A stretch of 64,000 nucleotides of DNA from Kitasatospora herbaricolor (GTDB lineage: Bacteria > Actinomycetota > Actinomycetes > Streptomycetales > Streptomycetaceae): NCBI RefSeq assembly GCF_030813695.1, contig NZ_JAUSVA010000002.1, forward strand, positions 8,393,501-8,457,500. Direction: 5' to 3'. The notes under the pieces are model-generated. The model was not told the DNA's origin. It ran no database searches and saw nothing but the letters and a program-made list of their open reading frames with translations. Both the position numbers and the translations under genes were made by a program. This document shows, piece after piece, positions 43,694 through 52,384 of the stretch; positions within the stretch are counted from its first letter, which is position 1; the number at the start of each line of letters is the position of its first letter.

Positions 43694-44392
43694 ATGGACG
43701 TGACCGAGGCCCGCGAGGCCGGGCAGCCCTTGCGCGTGTTCCTGCTGGACGATCACGAGGTGGTGCGACGCGGGGTGCGGGACCTGCTGGAGGCCGAGCC
43801 CGACATCGAGGTCGTCGGCGAAGGCGGAACGTGTGCGCAGGCACTGGCCCGGGTGCCCGCCCTGCGGCCACGGGTCGCGGTGCTGGACGTACGGCTGCCG
43901 GACGGCGACGGGGTGACCGTCTGCCGGGAGCTCCGGGACCGGATGCCCGGGCTGGTGTGCCTGATGCTGACGTCCTTCGACGACGACGAGGCCCTGCTGG
44001 ACGCGATCATGGCCGGCGCCGCCGGGTACGTCCTGAAGCAGGTCAAGGGCGCCGATCTGGTCAGCGCGGTGCGCACCGTGGCGTCCGGGCAGTCGATGCT
44101 GGACCCGGCCACCACCAGCAGGCTGATGGAGAGCCTGCGCCACCACGACGAGTCCGACGCGGAGGCCGCCCTGTCCCAGCTGACCCCGCGTGAGCGGGAG
44201 ATCCTGGCGCTGGTGGGGGAGGGGAGGACCAACCGGGAGATCGGCCAGGAGCTCTACCTCGCCGAGAAGACCGTGAAGAACCACGTGTCGCGGCTGCTCG
44301 CCAAGCTCGGTGTCGAACGCCGGCTGCAGGCAGCCGTGATCGCCGCCCACGCCGACGACGAGCAGCACCCGACCCGGCCGCACCGACCCTGA
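43694..44392 (+). CDS. devR: DevR/NarL-family response regulator 2
   Basis: 232 residues from ATG 43694 (AGGAGA upstream). The receiver domain has Asp19-Asp20 in VFLLDDHEVVRRGV, phospho-Asp65 in VAVLDVRLPDGDG, and GYVLKQV. The LuxR-type helix-turn-helix reads LTPREREILALVGEGRTNRE with EKTVKNHVSRLLAKLGV. It is very similar throughout to the regulator at 6288-6989, so both should recognise the same operators. It is encoded about 2.4 kb from the second DevS-type kinase. Confidence 0.93.
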   Translation: MDVTEAREAGQPLRVFLLDDHEVVRRGVRDLLEAEPDIEVVGEGGTCAQALARVPALRPRVAVLDVRLPDGDGVTVCRELRDRMPGLVCLMLTSFDDDEALLDAIMAGAAGYVLKQVKGADLVSAVRTVASGQSMLDPATTSRLMESLRHHDESDAEAALSQLTPREREILALVGEGRTNREIGQELYLAEKTVKNHVSRLLAKLGVERRLQAAVIAAHADDEQHPTRPHRP

Positions 44393-44407
44393 TCGGCCCG
44401 CCTGATT

Positions 44408-44421
44408 GAGCCGGTCGGCCC
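44408..44421. promoter_or_regulatory. DevR-like box upstream of the SHOCT protein
   Basis: Reverse strand GGGCCG-AC-CGGCTC, one mismatch. It is 73 bp before ATG 44494, immediately downstream of the response regulator gene. Confidence 0.45.
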
Positions 44422-44493
44422 AAGCCAGGAGCCGCGAGCGGGCGCACCGTGGGGAGTGAGGCAACAGCCTCCCCTCACCACCGGGAGCCAGCG

Positions 44494-44775
44494 ATGAGGT
44501 ACTGGAACGACCACGACATGGGTGGTTGGGGCTACGGCTTCATGGCCATCGGCATCCTGCTGGTCCTGGGGCTGCTGGTCGTCGTCACCGTCCTCCTGAC
44601 CCGCCACCTCGGCCAGGTGCCCCCGCAGCGCCCACCCGATGGGCCGGCCACCGCACCACCGTCGCCGGAACAACTGCTCGCGGAGCGCTTCGCCCGGGGT
44701 GAGATCGACTCGGACGAGTACCGCCACCGCCTCGACACCCTGAGATCGGGCCCCACCGGGCCGGTTTCCGGCTGA
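44494..44775 (+). CDS. Small membrane protein with SHOCT domain
   Basis: 93 residues: MRYWNDHDMGGWGYGFMAIG leads into one membrane helix (about 15-36), then a Pro-rich linker and a C-terminal SHOCT motif (LAERFARGEIDSDEYRHRLD). SHOCT segments are short oligomerisation or targeting helices found in many bacterial membrane proteins. GGGAG precedes ATG 44494. The nitroreductase gene starts 24 bp after its stop, so the two probably share a transcript. Confidence 0.88.
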   Translation: MRYWNDHDMGGWGYGFMAIGILLVLGLLVVVTVLLTRHLGQVPPQRPPDGPATAPPSPEQLLAERFARGEIDSDEYRHRLDTLRSGPTGPVSG

Positions 44776-44799
44776 CCCCGCCGACGCAGGGAGGACGCC

Positions 44800-45801
44800 A
44801 TGGACATCCTGGCTCTCGACGACGCGGCGCTGGAGAAACTGCTCGCCGCCGCGGTCGCCGCGCCGTCCGTCCACAACAGCCAGCCGTGGCACTTCCGGCT
44901 GGACCCGGGCACCTCGACGATCCAGGTGCGGGCCCTTCGGGAGCGCGGGCTGCCGGTCACCGATCCGGACGGGAGGGCTCTGCACATCTCGGTGGGGGCC
45001 GCGGTTCTCAACCTTCGCGTCGCCGCCCGCCGGATGGGCTGGGCGCCGTTGGTCCGGCTGCTGCCCGACTCCACCGAACCCGACCTGCTGGCCGCGGTCG
45101 AGCTGGACGAGATGTCCCGCGCCCGGCTCGCCAGTACCGCCGAGCTCTACGACGCGATCTGGCGACGCCACAGCGTCCGGACCCCGTTCACCGGGCAGCC
45201 GGTCACCGCCGCGGTGATGGACCGACTCGCCGAGACCGCCCTGGCGGAGGAGGCACTGCTGCGCTTCCCGGTCGGTGCGGAACGCAGCCGGCTGCTGCAG
45301 CTGACCGCCGAAGCCGAGTGGCGCAACACCACTGACCCCGTACGCAGTTCTGAGAGCCGCAGCTGGGTCCAGGGGCCGGACGCTCCCGCCTACGGGATCC
45401 CCCCTGCCGCGCTCGGTCCCCAGGACAGCGCCGGCCGGATGCCGATGCGGGACTTCGCGGCGATCGGCCCTGTGGACCCTCTGCCGCCGGTTCCGTTCGA
45501 GACCGAGCCGTGCATCGCCGTCCTCGCCACCCGGGACGACGCGCCGGTGGACTGGCTGCACGCCGGCATGGCGCTGGAGCACGTGCTGCTGGTCGCGACC
45601 ACGCATCAGGTCCGGGCCTCGCTCCTGCACCAGGCGATGGAATGGCCTGAACTGCGCCGCGGCGCTGGCGGCCCCCGGCACGGCCCGGACCACGCCCAGG
45701 TGCTGATCCGCCTCGGCCACGGGCCGGAAGGCTCACCGACGCCCCGGCTCGCGGTCGCCGACGTCCTCGACCCCGAGGACCATGGTCCTGGCCGGCCGTG
45801 A
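44800..45801 (+). CDS. Acg-family nitroreductase-like flavoprotein 2
   Basis: 333 residues. AAPSVHNSQPWHFRLDPG and DPDGRALHISVGAAVLNLRV match the Acg group and the paralogue at 19900-20916 along the full length, including LYDAIWRRHSVRTPF. Double-domain nitroreductase fold with predicted FMN binding; cytosolic. GGGAGGA lies about 7 nt before ATG 44800. Members of this family (Rv2032, Rv3131) are DosR-induced in M. tuberculosis; the physiological substrate is unknown. Confidence 0.9.
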   Translation: MDILALDDAALEKLLAAAVAAPSVHNSQPWHFRLDPGTSTIQVRALRERGLPVTDPDGRALHISVGAAVLNLRVAARRMGWAPLVRLLPDSTEPDLLAAVELDEMSRARLASTAELYDAIWRRHSVRTPFTGQPVTAAVMDRLAETALAEEALLRFPVGAERSRLLQLTAEAEWRNTTDPVRSSESRSWVQGPDAPAYGIPPAALGPQDSAGRMPMRDFAAIGPVDPLPPVPFETEPCIAVLATRDDAPVDWLHAGMALEHVLLVATTHQVRASLLHQAMEWPELRRGAGGPRHGPDHAQVLIRLGHGPEGSPTPRLAVADVLDPEDHGPGRP

Positions 45802-45948
45802 ACGTTACGGGAGGCCTTCCGTACCGCACGTGGCCGAACGACCGGCCCGGGCCCGGCCGGGGCTGCCGTTCCCGGCCCCCGGAGGCGCGGACGGCGCGGG
45901 ACCGGCGTGGCAGTCGTCCCCGGGGCGGATCCGAAGGAGATGATCCCC

Positions 45949-46617
45949 ATGGCTTTCTCCGCGACCGGGCATCCGGTACGCGTCGACGCGCGGCTGGACC
46001 TGCCGCTGTCACGCTGGTTGTGGCTGGTGAAATGGATCCTGGCGATCCCGCACTGGATCGCCCTGTTCTTCCTCTGGATCGCCTTCGTCCTCCTCAGCGT
46101 GGTCGCCTTCTTCGCGATCCTCTTCACCGGCCGCTACCCGCGCCCGGTCTTCGACTTCAACCTCGGCGTGCTGCGATGGTCCTGGCGGGTGTCCTACTAC
46201 TCCTACGGGGCGCTGGGCACCGACCGGTACCCTCCCTTCACCCTGGGCGAGGAGGCCGACTACCCCGCGCACCTGGACATCGCCTACCCCGAGCAGCTCT
46301 CGCGAGGACTTGTACTGGTCAAGTGGTGGCTGCTGGCGATCCCGCAGTACGCCCTCGTAGCGATATTCGCGGGCGGAGGCCGGGAGAATTGGGCCGGCGG
46401 GGGCCTGGTGGGCCTGCTGGTGCTGTTCGCCGGGGTCGCCCTGGCCGTGACCGGCCGTTACCCGCTCGGGATCTTCGACCTCGTGGTCGGCCTCGACCGC
46501 TGGGTGCTGAGGGTCGCGGCCTACGCCGCACTGATGACCGACGCCTACCCGCCGTTCCGCCTGGACCAGGGCGGATCCGAACCCGGCTCCAGCCCTGACG
46601 TGGCAGGACCGCGGTGA
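45949..46617 (+). CDS. DUF4389 membrane protein
   Basis: 222 residues. Two copies of a pattern with a membrane helix followed by FFAILFTGRYPRPVFDFNLG / LAVTGRYPLGIFDLVVGLDR and ...YPPF, which is DUF4389. Four membrane segments are visible (about 28-60 as two closely packed helices, about 120-135 and 143-163). AAGGAG is spaced for ATG 45949; an in-frame ATG 3 codons earlier overlaps it. Function unknown, but the family often lies near USP and DevR genes in actinobacteria. A degenerate box is at 45831-45844. Confidence 0.87.
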   Translation: MAFSATGHPVRVDARLDLPLSRWLWLVKWILAIPHWIALFFLWIAFVLLSVVAFFAILFTGRYPRPVFDFNLGVLRWSWRVSYYSYGALGTDRYPPFTLGEEADYPAHLDIAYPEQLSRGLVLVKWWLLAIPQYALVAIFAGGGRENWAGGGLVGLLVLFAGVALAVTGRYPLGIFDLVVGLDRWVLRVAAYAALMTDAYPPFRLDQGGSEPGSSPDVAGPR

Positions 46618-46808
46618 CGCCCGGGCACCGCCCCCGCCCGGACCGGGGGCCGAGGTGACCAGGGTCGCGGCAGGACACGCCACCGGCCGAGACCTTCCCC
46701 GCGCTTCACCACCCGGCGGAAGCAGACCGGAGGGACAGTCCGGGCCGCCCGCCCTAGTCTGGGACCGGGGGCCGTGGACGTCGTGACACATGCGAACGGA
46801 GAACTGCG

Positions 46809-48554
46809 GTGGGCTCACCCTCGGAGCCGGGCCCCACCGCCTCGGCGCAGCCGGGTCTCGACGACCTCCTACGGACGCTTCAGTCGCGTCTGGACACCGC
46901 ACAGGACACCGCACGCCGGATCCACGACCTCCTGCAGGCGGTGCTCGTGGTGGGTCGCGACCTCGACCTCGACCAGGTTCTCCGGCACATCGTCGAGGCC
47001 GCGGTCAGCCTGGTGGACGCGGAGTACGGAGCGCTCGGTGTCATCGGTGAGGACCAGCGGCTGTCCCGGTTCGTCCCCGTCGGGATCGACCAGGAGCGGA
47101 TCGGGCGCATCGGCCCGTTCCCGAGCGGGCACGGCCTGCTGGGCGAGCTGATCCGCCGTCCCCGGCCGCTCCGCCTGGCGGAGATCTCCGGGCACCCGGC
47201 CTCGTACGGCTTCCCGGAGCACCACCCGCCGATGCACAGCTTCCTGGGCGTGCCGATCCGGGTCCGCGACCGGGTCTACGGCAACCTCTACCTGACCGAG
47301 AAGCGCGGCGGCGCGGAGTTCGACGCCGAGGACGAAGCCGTCCTTGAGACCCTGGCGGCGGCGGCCGGCGTGGCCGTCGACAACGCCCGGCTGTACACGC
47401 AGGCGCGGCTGAGCGAGCGCTGGCTGGCAGCGACCGCCGAGGTCACCAACGGTCTGCTGTCGGGCAGCTCCCAGCAGGAGGTGTTCGACCTCCTGATCGC
47501 GCGGGCGGCCGACATCGCCGGCGCGGACCTGACGGTCGTGGCGCTTCCCTCCCCGGACGGCCGGAGCCTGGAGGTGAGAGTGGCCGTCGGGCTGGACGCG
47601 GAGGTGCACCGGGGCCTCGTCCTGCCGAGGGAGGGTTCCTTCGTCGGCGCCGCCGTCCGGACCGGCGGGCTGGTCACCACCGCCGACGTGCGCAAGGACC
47701 CGAGGATCACCGCCGGGCCGCCGCGGTGGTCCGGGCTCGGGCCGGCCGTGGCCGTGCCGATCGGCACGGCGGCGGGCGGCGTTCGCGGTGTGCTGATGCT
47801 GGCCCGGGCGGAGGGCAAGCCCGCCTTCGGGCCGGAGGAGTCCACCCCGCTGGCGGGTTTCGCGGGGCAGGCCGCCGTCGCGATGGAACTGGCCGAGCGC
47901 CGCCGGGACTCCGAGCAGGTCGCACTCCTCGAAGAGCGCGACCGGATCGCCCGGGACCTCCACGACCTGGCGATCCAGCGCCTGTTCGCCACCGGGATGA
48001 CCCTGCAGGGCGCCGCCCGCTTCATCGAGCACCCCGAGGCGTCCGCGCGGGTGCTGCGGGCGATCGACGACCTCGACGAGACGGTGCGGACGATCCGCTC
48101 CAGCATCTTCGGACTGCGGGCCAAGGACCGCGGACCGGTCGCGCACGGGTTGCGGGGAAGGGTGGTCGCCACGGTCGACCGGGCGGCAGCCGGCCTCGGA
48201 TTCGCACCCGCGCTGAGGATGGACGGTCTGCTGGACCTCCGGGTGCCCCCGCCGGTGGCGGACGCGCTGGTCGCGGTCCTGGAGGAGGCCCTGTCGAACG
48301 CCGTCCGCCACGCGCGCGCCCGCACGGTCCAGGTGGACCTGAGCGTGGACGGCGAGCTGAACCTGACGGTCACCGACGACGGGATCGGCCTCCCGCCGGA
48401 CGGCCCCCGAAGCGGGCTGGCCAACCTCGCGGAGCGGGCACGACGCCTCGAAGGGAGCTTCCGGGCCGGTGCGGGCCCCGACGGCGGGACCCGGCTGGAA
48501 TGGCGGGTACCGCTCCCCGTGCCGGAACGGGGGAAGCCGCCGGCCGACCCGTAG
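46809..48554 (+). CDS. devS: DevS/DosS-type GAF-GAF sensor histidine kinase 2
   Basis: 581 residues from GTG 46809 (GGAG 7 nt upstream). Same layout as kinase 1: GAF-A (about 50-196), GAF-B (about 215-362), HisKA_3 with His385 in ARDLHDLAIQ, HATPase_c with EEALSNAVRH and DDGIGLPP. In GAF-A, EHHPPMHSFLGVPIRVRD keeps a His (His139) at the DosS heme-ligand position and Tyr161 in NLYLTEKRGG at the distal-pocket position. Next to the ligand, DosS MRTF is MHSF here, so ligand preference may differ from kinase 1. Two GAF kinases with two regulators recall DosS/DosT with DosR. Confidence 0.93.
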   Translation: MGSPSEPGPTASAQPGLDDLLRTLQSRLDTAQDTARRIHDLLQAVLVVGRDLDLDQVLRHIVEAAVSLVDAEYGALGVIGEDQRLSRFVPVGIDQERIGRIGPFPSGHGLLGELIRRPRPLRLAEISGHPASYGFPEHHPPMHSFLGVPIRVRDRVYGNLYLTEKRGGAEFDAEDEAVLETLAAAAGVAVDNARLYTQARLSERWLAATAEVTNGLLSGSSQQEVFDLLIARAADIAGADLTVVALPSPDGRSLEVRVAVGLDAEVHRGLVLPREGSFVGAAVRTGGLVTTADVRKDPRITAGPPRWSGLGPAVAVPIGTAAGGVRGVLMLARAEGKPAFGPEESTPLAGFAGQAAVAMELAERRRDSEQVALLEERDRIARDLHDLAIQRLFATGMTLQGAARFIEHPEASARVLRAIDDLDETVRTIRSSIFGLRAKDRGPVAHGLRGRVVATVDRAAAGLGFAPALRMDGLLDLRVPPPVADALVAVLEEALSNAVRHARARTVQVDLSVDGELNLTVTDDGIGLPPDGPRSGLANLAERARRLEGSFRAGAGPDGGTRLEWRVPLPVPERGKPPADP

Positions 48555-48584
48555 GGGCCCGGCCCGCCGCGAGTCCACCCGGCG

Positions 48585-49615
48585 TCAGTCCGCGATCAGA
48601 ACGGCGACGCCGGTGACCCTATCGGCCGCCAGGTCCGCCAGTGCCTGGTCGGCCCGGTCCAGGGAGTACCGCTGGACATGGACGGCCGGGCGGTGCAGGG
48701 CGGCCTCGGCGAGGTAGGCGCGGCCGTCCTCCCGGGTGTTGGCGGTGACGCTGCGCAGGGTCCGCTCCTGGAAGAGGTGGCGCTGGTAGTCGAGCCCGGG
48801 AATGTCCGTGAGATGGATTCCGGCCACCGCCAGGGTGCCGCCGCGGTCCAGGGCGGACAGTGCCACCGGCACCAGGTCGCCGACCGGCGCGAAGAGGATC
48901 GCCGCGTCGAGCGGCTCCGGCGGAGCGCCGTACGCTTCGCCGGCGGAGGCCGCACCCAGCTCCAGCGCCAGCCGCCGGGCCTTCTCGGCCCGGGTGAGGA
49001 CGTGCACGGAGGCGCCCCGGGCGAGGGCGAGCTGGGCGGTCAGATGGGCGGACGCCCCGAACCCGTAGATGCCCAGCCGGCCGCCCGGTGGCAGTTCGGC
49101 CCGCTCCAGGGCCCGGTAGCCGATGATCCCGGCGCACAGCAGCGGAGCCAGCTCCTCGTCCGGCGGCCCCTCGGGCAGCCGGTAGGCGAACCGGGCGTCG
49201 GCCACCGTGTACCCGGCGTAGCCGCCGTGGACGTCCCACCCCGTGTACCGGGAGGCCGGGCAGAGGTTCTCCCGGCCGGCCAGGCAGTACGGCACCGGCC
49301 GCAGGTGCCCGCCAGCCAGGCCACGCCCACCCGGTCGCCGGGGGAGAAGTCCTTAGCCCCGGGGCCGCGGCGCACGACACGACCCACGATCTGATGGCCC
49401 GGCGTGCACCGTGGCCTGCGCGGTGCGAGGTCGCCCTCGGCGAGGTGGAGATCGGTACGGCACACGCCGCAGGCGGCCACTTCGATCAGCAGTTCCCCCG
49501 GACCTGGCTCCGGGACGGTTCGCTCGACACGTTCGAGTGGTGCCGACGCCATCGGGCCCGGACGGTTCACCACCCAGGCCCCGGTGTCGGTCGAGGCGAC
49601 GTCGGGTGTCGGCAT
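48585..49615 (-). pseudogene. Zinc-dependent alcohol dehydrogenase, interrupted by a frameshift
   Basis: From ATG 49615 (GGGAG upstream) the frame gives the catalytic zinc site (CGVCRTDLHLAEGDL, GHQ) and runs to LAGTCGRCRT, then turns to nonsense. The rest, from YCLAGRENLCPASRYTGWD through the Rossmann domain (GGRLGIYGFGASAHLTAQLA) to 48585, lies in another frame. At the junction CGRC-R-YCLAGRENLC would restore the structural-zinc four-Cys motif if one G were added near 49310. The intact protein would have about 343 residues, a usual medium-chain ADH size. Decay or sequence error. A related ADH gene sits in the S. coelicolor OsdR cluster. Confidence 0.85.
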
Positions 49616-49732
49616 CGTCGGCTCCCTTCCCGCGGCTTCCCCTCCGCCCGACCCGGGTGGCCGGGTCGCGCCGGACCGGCACGAGGCCCGCCGCTCACTT
49701 CATCGTCCACCGGCTCGGGTCCTCGGGGGCGA

Positions 49733-49746
49733 GGGCCGAACGGCCC
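49733..49746. promoter_or_regulatory. DevR-like box between ADH and USP 7
   Basis: GGGCCG-AA-CGGCCC, a perfect palindrome, 118 bp before the minus-strand ADH start and 132 bp before the plus-strand USP start. Confidence 0.6.
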
Positions 49747-49877
49747 CCGATCGGACCTGAGGGCCCGGGTGCCGGGAGGGACGACGCGCGGGAAGGTGGA
49801 ATCACGCGGGCTGTGTTCCGGCCCTCGAACGACCGCGACACCTCCGCGGGAGACCGTCCTGAGCGAGGGAGCATGTC

Positions 49878-50732
49878 ATGGCACTTCCAGTGATCGTCGG
49901 AGTGGACGATCCCCGCAGCGCGGTCGAGGCCGTCGACTGGGCCGCTGACGAGGCCTGGTCCCGGGGCACGCGCCTGCACCTCGTCCACGCGTGGCTCTGG
50001 GAGCCGGATCAGGCACCGGATTCGCTGGACGCGCAGGCGGCCAGGCGCTCGGGGGAGGAGTCGCTGCGGGTGCTCGCGGAGCGGGCCGCCGAGCGGCACC
50101 GCGAGGTCGAGGTCACCAGCGGGGTCGTGGATTCGAGCCCGCGCGAGGCACTCGTCGCTCTCAGCGCCGCGGCCGGCCTGCTCGTCGTGGGATCGCGGGG
50201 AGCCGGTGGGTTCCATGGGCTGCTCGTCGGTTCCACCAGCCTGCACGTCACCGCCCACGCCTCCTGCCCGGTCGTCGTGGTCCGGGCGGCCGGCCCCGAG
50301 GCCACGGACGGCGTCGCGGTCGGGGTGCAGGGGCGCGACCCCTCCGACGAGCTGCTCGAATTCGCCTTCGACAGTGCCCGCAGGCGGGGTCTGCCGTTGC
50401 GCGCCGTGCACGCCTGGAGCCTGCCGCTCGTCCTCGGCCCCGGCCACGCCCTGCCGCCCGTCTACGAGTCCGGCCACGTGGAGGCCGAGGAGCGGCGGTT
50501 GCTGGCCGAGATCATGGCGGGATGGCAGGCGAAGTATCCCGAGGTGCCGGTCGAGGAGGATGCCGTGCGATCCGGCCCGGCGAAGCACCTGGTGGCGCTT
50601 TCCAGGACGCATCAGCTCGTCGTGGTGGGCCGGCCAGGGAAGCCGGAGGGCCCCTTCGGCCGGCTCGGGTCGGTGAGCCAGGCCGTCGTCCACCACGCCC
50701 ACTGCCCGGTCGCCGTCATCCCCTCCGCCTGA
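49878..50732 (+). CDS. Tandem-domain universal stress protein 7
   Basis: 284 residues. Domain 1 (about 1-140, VIVGVDDPRSAVEAVDWAAD) has the intact nucleotide loop LVVGSRGAGGFHGLLVGSTS. Domain 2 (GVAVGVQGRDPSDELLEFAF) has a shorter loop, VVVGRPGKPEGPFGRLGSVS. In layout and length it is closest to USP 1 and the broken USP 3. GAGGGAG precedes ATG 49878. It is divergent from the broken ADH gene. Confidence 0.9.
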   Translation: MALPVIVGVDDPRSAVEAVDWAADEAWSRGTRLHLVHAWLWEPDQAPDSLDAQAARRSGEESLRVLAERAAERHREVEVTSGVVDSSPREALVALSAAAGLLVVGSRGAGGFHGLLVGSTSLHVTAHASCPVVVVRAAGPEATDGVAVGVQGRDPSDELLEFAFDSARRRGLPLRAVHAWSLPLVLGPGHALPPVYESGHVEAEERRLLAEIMAGWQAKYPEVPVEEDAVRSGPAKHLVALSRTHQLVVVGRPGKPEGPFGRLGSVSQAVVHHAHCPVAVIPSA

Positions 50733-51119
50733 GCCCCGCCCCGCGACGGGTCGGCGGTCGGGACCTCCCGCCACCGGATCGGTGGGGCGGGGACCGGTGG
50801 ATCAGTGCCGTGGGGGGCGGGCGAATAGGGCCGTTCGGCGCACCCGGCGGCCCGGGCGGCCCCCGGGACGAGGCGACCGGGACGCGCACGCTGGTGAGTG
50901 GGCGGGGAAACTCCGTCCAGGGATCCATCGGAGAGGTTGGCGTCATGTGCAGGAATTCCCCCCGCCACCCGCCCTCGATGCCGACAAGAACCGTCGCACC
51001 CGTGCGTCGCTGCCCGGCTGTCCGGGGGATCGCCAGAGGGCCCCGACCGTCCCGGCCCCCGCGCGTCGGGGAGGCCGCTGCACTGTGCCTCGCGGCCGCG
51101 GTATCGGGAGGTGAGCCCG
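50733..51119. other. Intergenic region with a DevR-like box and a possible leader
   Basis: About 390 bp. It holds GGGCCG-TT-CGGCGC at 50828-50841 and GGAGAGG at about 50930. No conserved protein is seen, only the short frame at 50945 described separately. Confidence 0.45.
50828..50841. promoter_or_regulatory. DevR-like box upstream of the PPOX gene
   Basis: GGGCCG-TT-CGGCGC, one mismatch in the outer right arm; about 290 bp before the PPOX start at 51120 and about 117 bp before the short frame at 50945. Confidence 0.4.
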
Positions 51120-51133
51120 GTGGCCAGCTCTGA
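50945..51133 (+). CDS. Possible short leader peptide
   Basis: ATG 50945 has a well-spaced GGAGAGG (8 nt) and opens a 62-residue frame (MCRNSPRHPPSMPTRTVAPV...) that overlaps the start of the PPOX gene by 14 nt. It is rich in Pro/Arg with no known motif. The good ribosome binding site and the overlap suggest either a coupled leader or chance. Confidence 0.25.
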   Translation: MCRNSPRHPPSMPTRTVAPVRRCPAVRGIARGPRPSRPPRVGEAAALCLAAAVSGGEPGGQL

Positions 51134-51569
51134 CAGTCCGAACGGCGAAGCCCCCGGGACGCGGTCGGCGGAGGGCCGCGGAGCCGAGGAGTGCACGCGG
51201 GAACAGAGTCTTGAGCTGCTCCGCCAGACGGTGATCGGGCGACTCATCCACACCGACGACGCGATGCCCGCCGTCACACCCTCCTGTTTCACCCTGGACA
51301 GCCTCGGCGAGGTGGTCATCCCCCTGCCGGCGAGCTGGCGGGCGGACCTGATGGACGGGGAGGTGGTCGGTTTCGAGACGGACCGCTTCGACGAGCAGAC
51401 GCTCCAAGGCTGGACCGTGCTCGTCGTCGGTCGCTCCCGCCTGGTCACCGACCCCGGGAAGATCGAGGCCCTGAAGGACGGAGGGCCCCTGCACTGGGGG
51501 CACCGGCCCACCAGGGGGTACCTGAGCATCCACCCGGAGCTCGTCACCGGTCAACGGTTCGGATCATGA
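51120..51569 (+). CDS. PPOX-fold (pyridoxamine 5'-phosphate oxidase family) protein
   Basis: 149 residues from GTG 51120, 9 nt after GGGAG. Core motifs: SLELLRQTVIGRLIHTDDAM, AVTPSCFTLDSLGEVVIPL, VVGFETDRFDEQTLQGWTVL, then RPTRGYLSIHPELVTGQR. This is the same split-barrel pattern as 5762-6274. The longer in-frame extension upstream is low-complexity and not used. FMN, F420 or heme binding is possible; the reaction is unknown. It lies between USP 7 and the Rv1733c-like gene. Confidence 0.8.
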   Translation: MASSDSPNGEAPGTRSAEGRGAEECTREQSLELLRQTVIGRLIHTDDAMPAVTPSCFTLDSLGEVVIPLPASWRADLMDGEVVGFETDRFDEQTLQGWTVLVVGRSRLVTDPGKIEALKDGGPLHWGHRPTRGYLSIHPELVTGQRFGS

Positions 51570-51650
51570 CCTCACCGACGCCGTCGGGCACAGCGGTCCC
51601 GGCCGCCCACGCGCGACGGCCAGGGCCGGTCCCCGGAGAGGAGGGGCGCC

Positions 51651-52295
51651 ATGGCACCCGGACGTCCCGCAGCAGCAGCCTTCAGCACCGCGCTGCGCAC
51701 GCATGTCCGCAGGGCGGCCGGCCGCGAGCCGAACCCCCTGGGCCGCCGCAGCGACCTGCAACGCAGCCGTCTCGTGGTGGCCCTCACGGTCGCCCTGCTC
51801 CTCTCGTTCGCGCTCACGCTGCCGGCGGCGCTGGCCGCTCTCCGCGTCGGCCAGCGCGAGGCACGGTACGAGGGGCAGCACCGCCATCGCGTCACCGCGA
51901 CCACCGTCGACGCCGCCGTGGCGGACAGGACGGGCTCACGCTCCGGAGCCGGTGGCTTCCACGCGCAGGCCGTGTGGCAGTTCCCGGCCGGCGTGCGCGG
52001 CAGCGGTCCGGTCGCGGTCGCTTCGGCCGCCCCCGCAGGTGCGGAGATCAGGATCTGGGTCGACGACCACGGGCGACGGGTGGCCGCACCCCGCCCGGGG
52101 ACGGAGATCGTCACGACGGCCGTCCTGACCGGGACGGGAACCATGACGCTGTTGTCGGGCGCCGCCTTCGCGGCCTACCGGCTCGGGATCCGCCGGATCG
52201 ACCGCCGCGCCTCGGCGGCCTGGGCGAAGGAGTGGGAAGGGGTGGAACCCGAGTGGTCCGGCCGTCCCCGCCACCGGGGTTCGGGCGACCCGTGA
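51651..52295 (+). CDS. Rv1733c-like double-span membrane protein
   Basis: 214 residues. A basic N-terminus (NPLGRRSDLQRSR) is followed by membrane helix 1 (about 42-62), an extracytoplasmic loop of about 100 residues (GQREARYEGQHRHRVTATTV; IRIWVDDHGR) and helix 2 (about 160-178), then a short charged tail. This matches the Rv1733c family, whose founding member is a strongly DosR-induced membrane antigen of M. tuberculosis. Function unknown. GGAGAGGAGG precedes ATG 51651. Confidence 0.86.
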   Translation: MAPGRPAAAAFSTALRTHVRRAAGREPNPLGRRSDLQRSRLVVALTVALLLSFALTLPAALAALRVGQREARYEGQHRHRVTATTVDAAVADRTGSRSGAGGFHAQAVWQFPAGVRGSGPVAVASAAPAGAEIRIWVDDHGRRVAAPRPGTEIVTTAVLTGTGTMTLLSGAAFAAYRLGIRRIDRRASAAWAKEWEGVEPEWSGRPRHRGSGDP

Positions 52296-52384
52296 GGGCC
52301 CGCCGCTCGCCCTGCCCGGACGGGAGCGGCCGACAGGTCCGTACCTGCCACCGATGACATGCTGGACCGCAGGAGGTGGATGGC

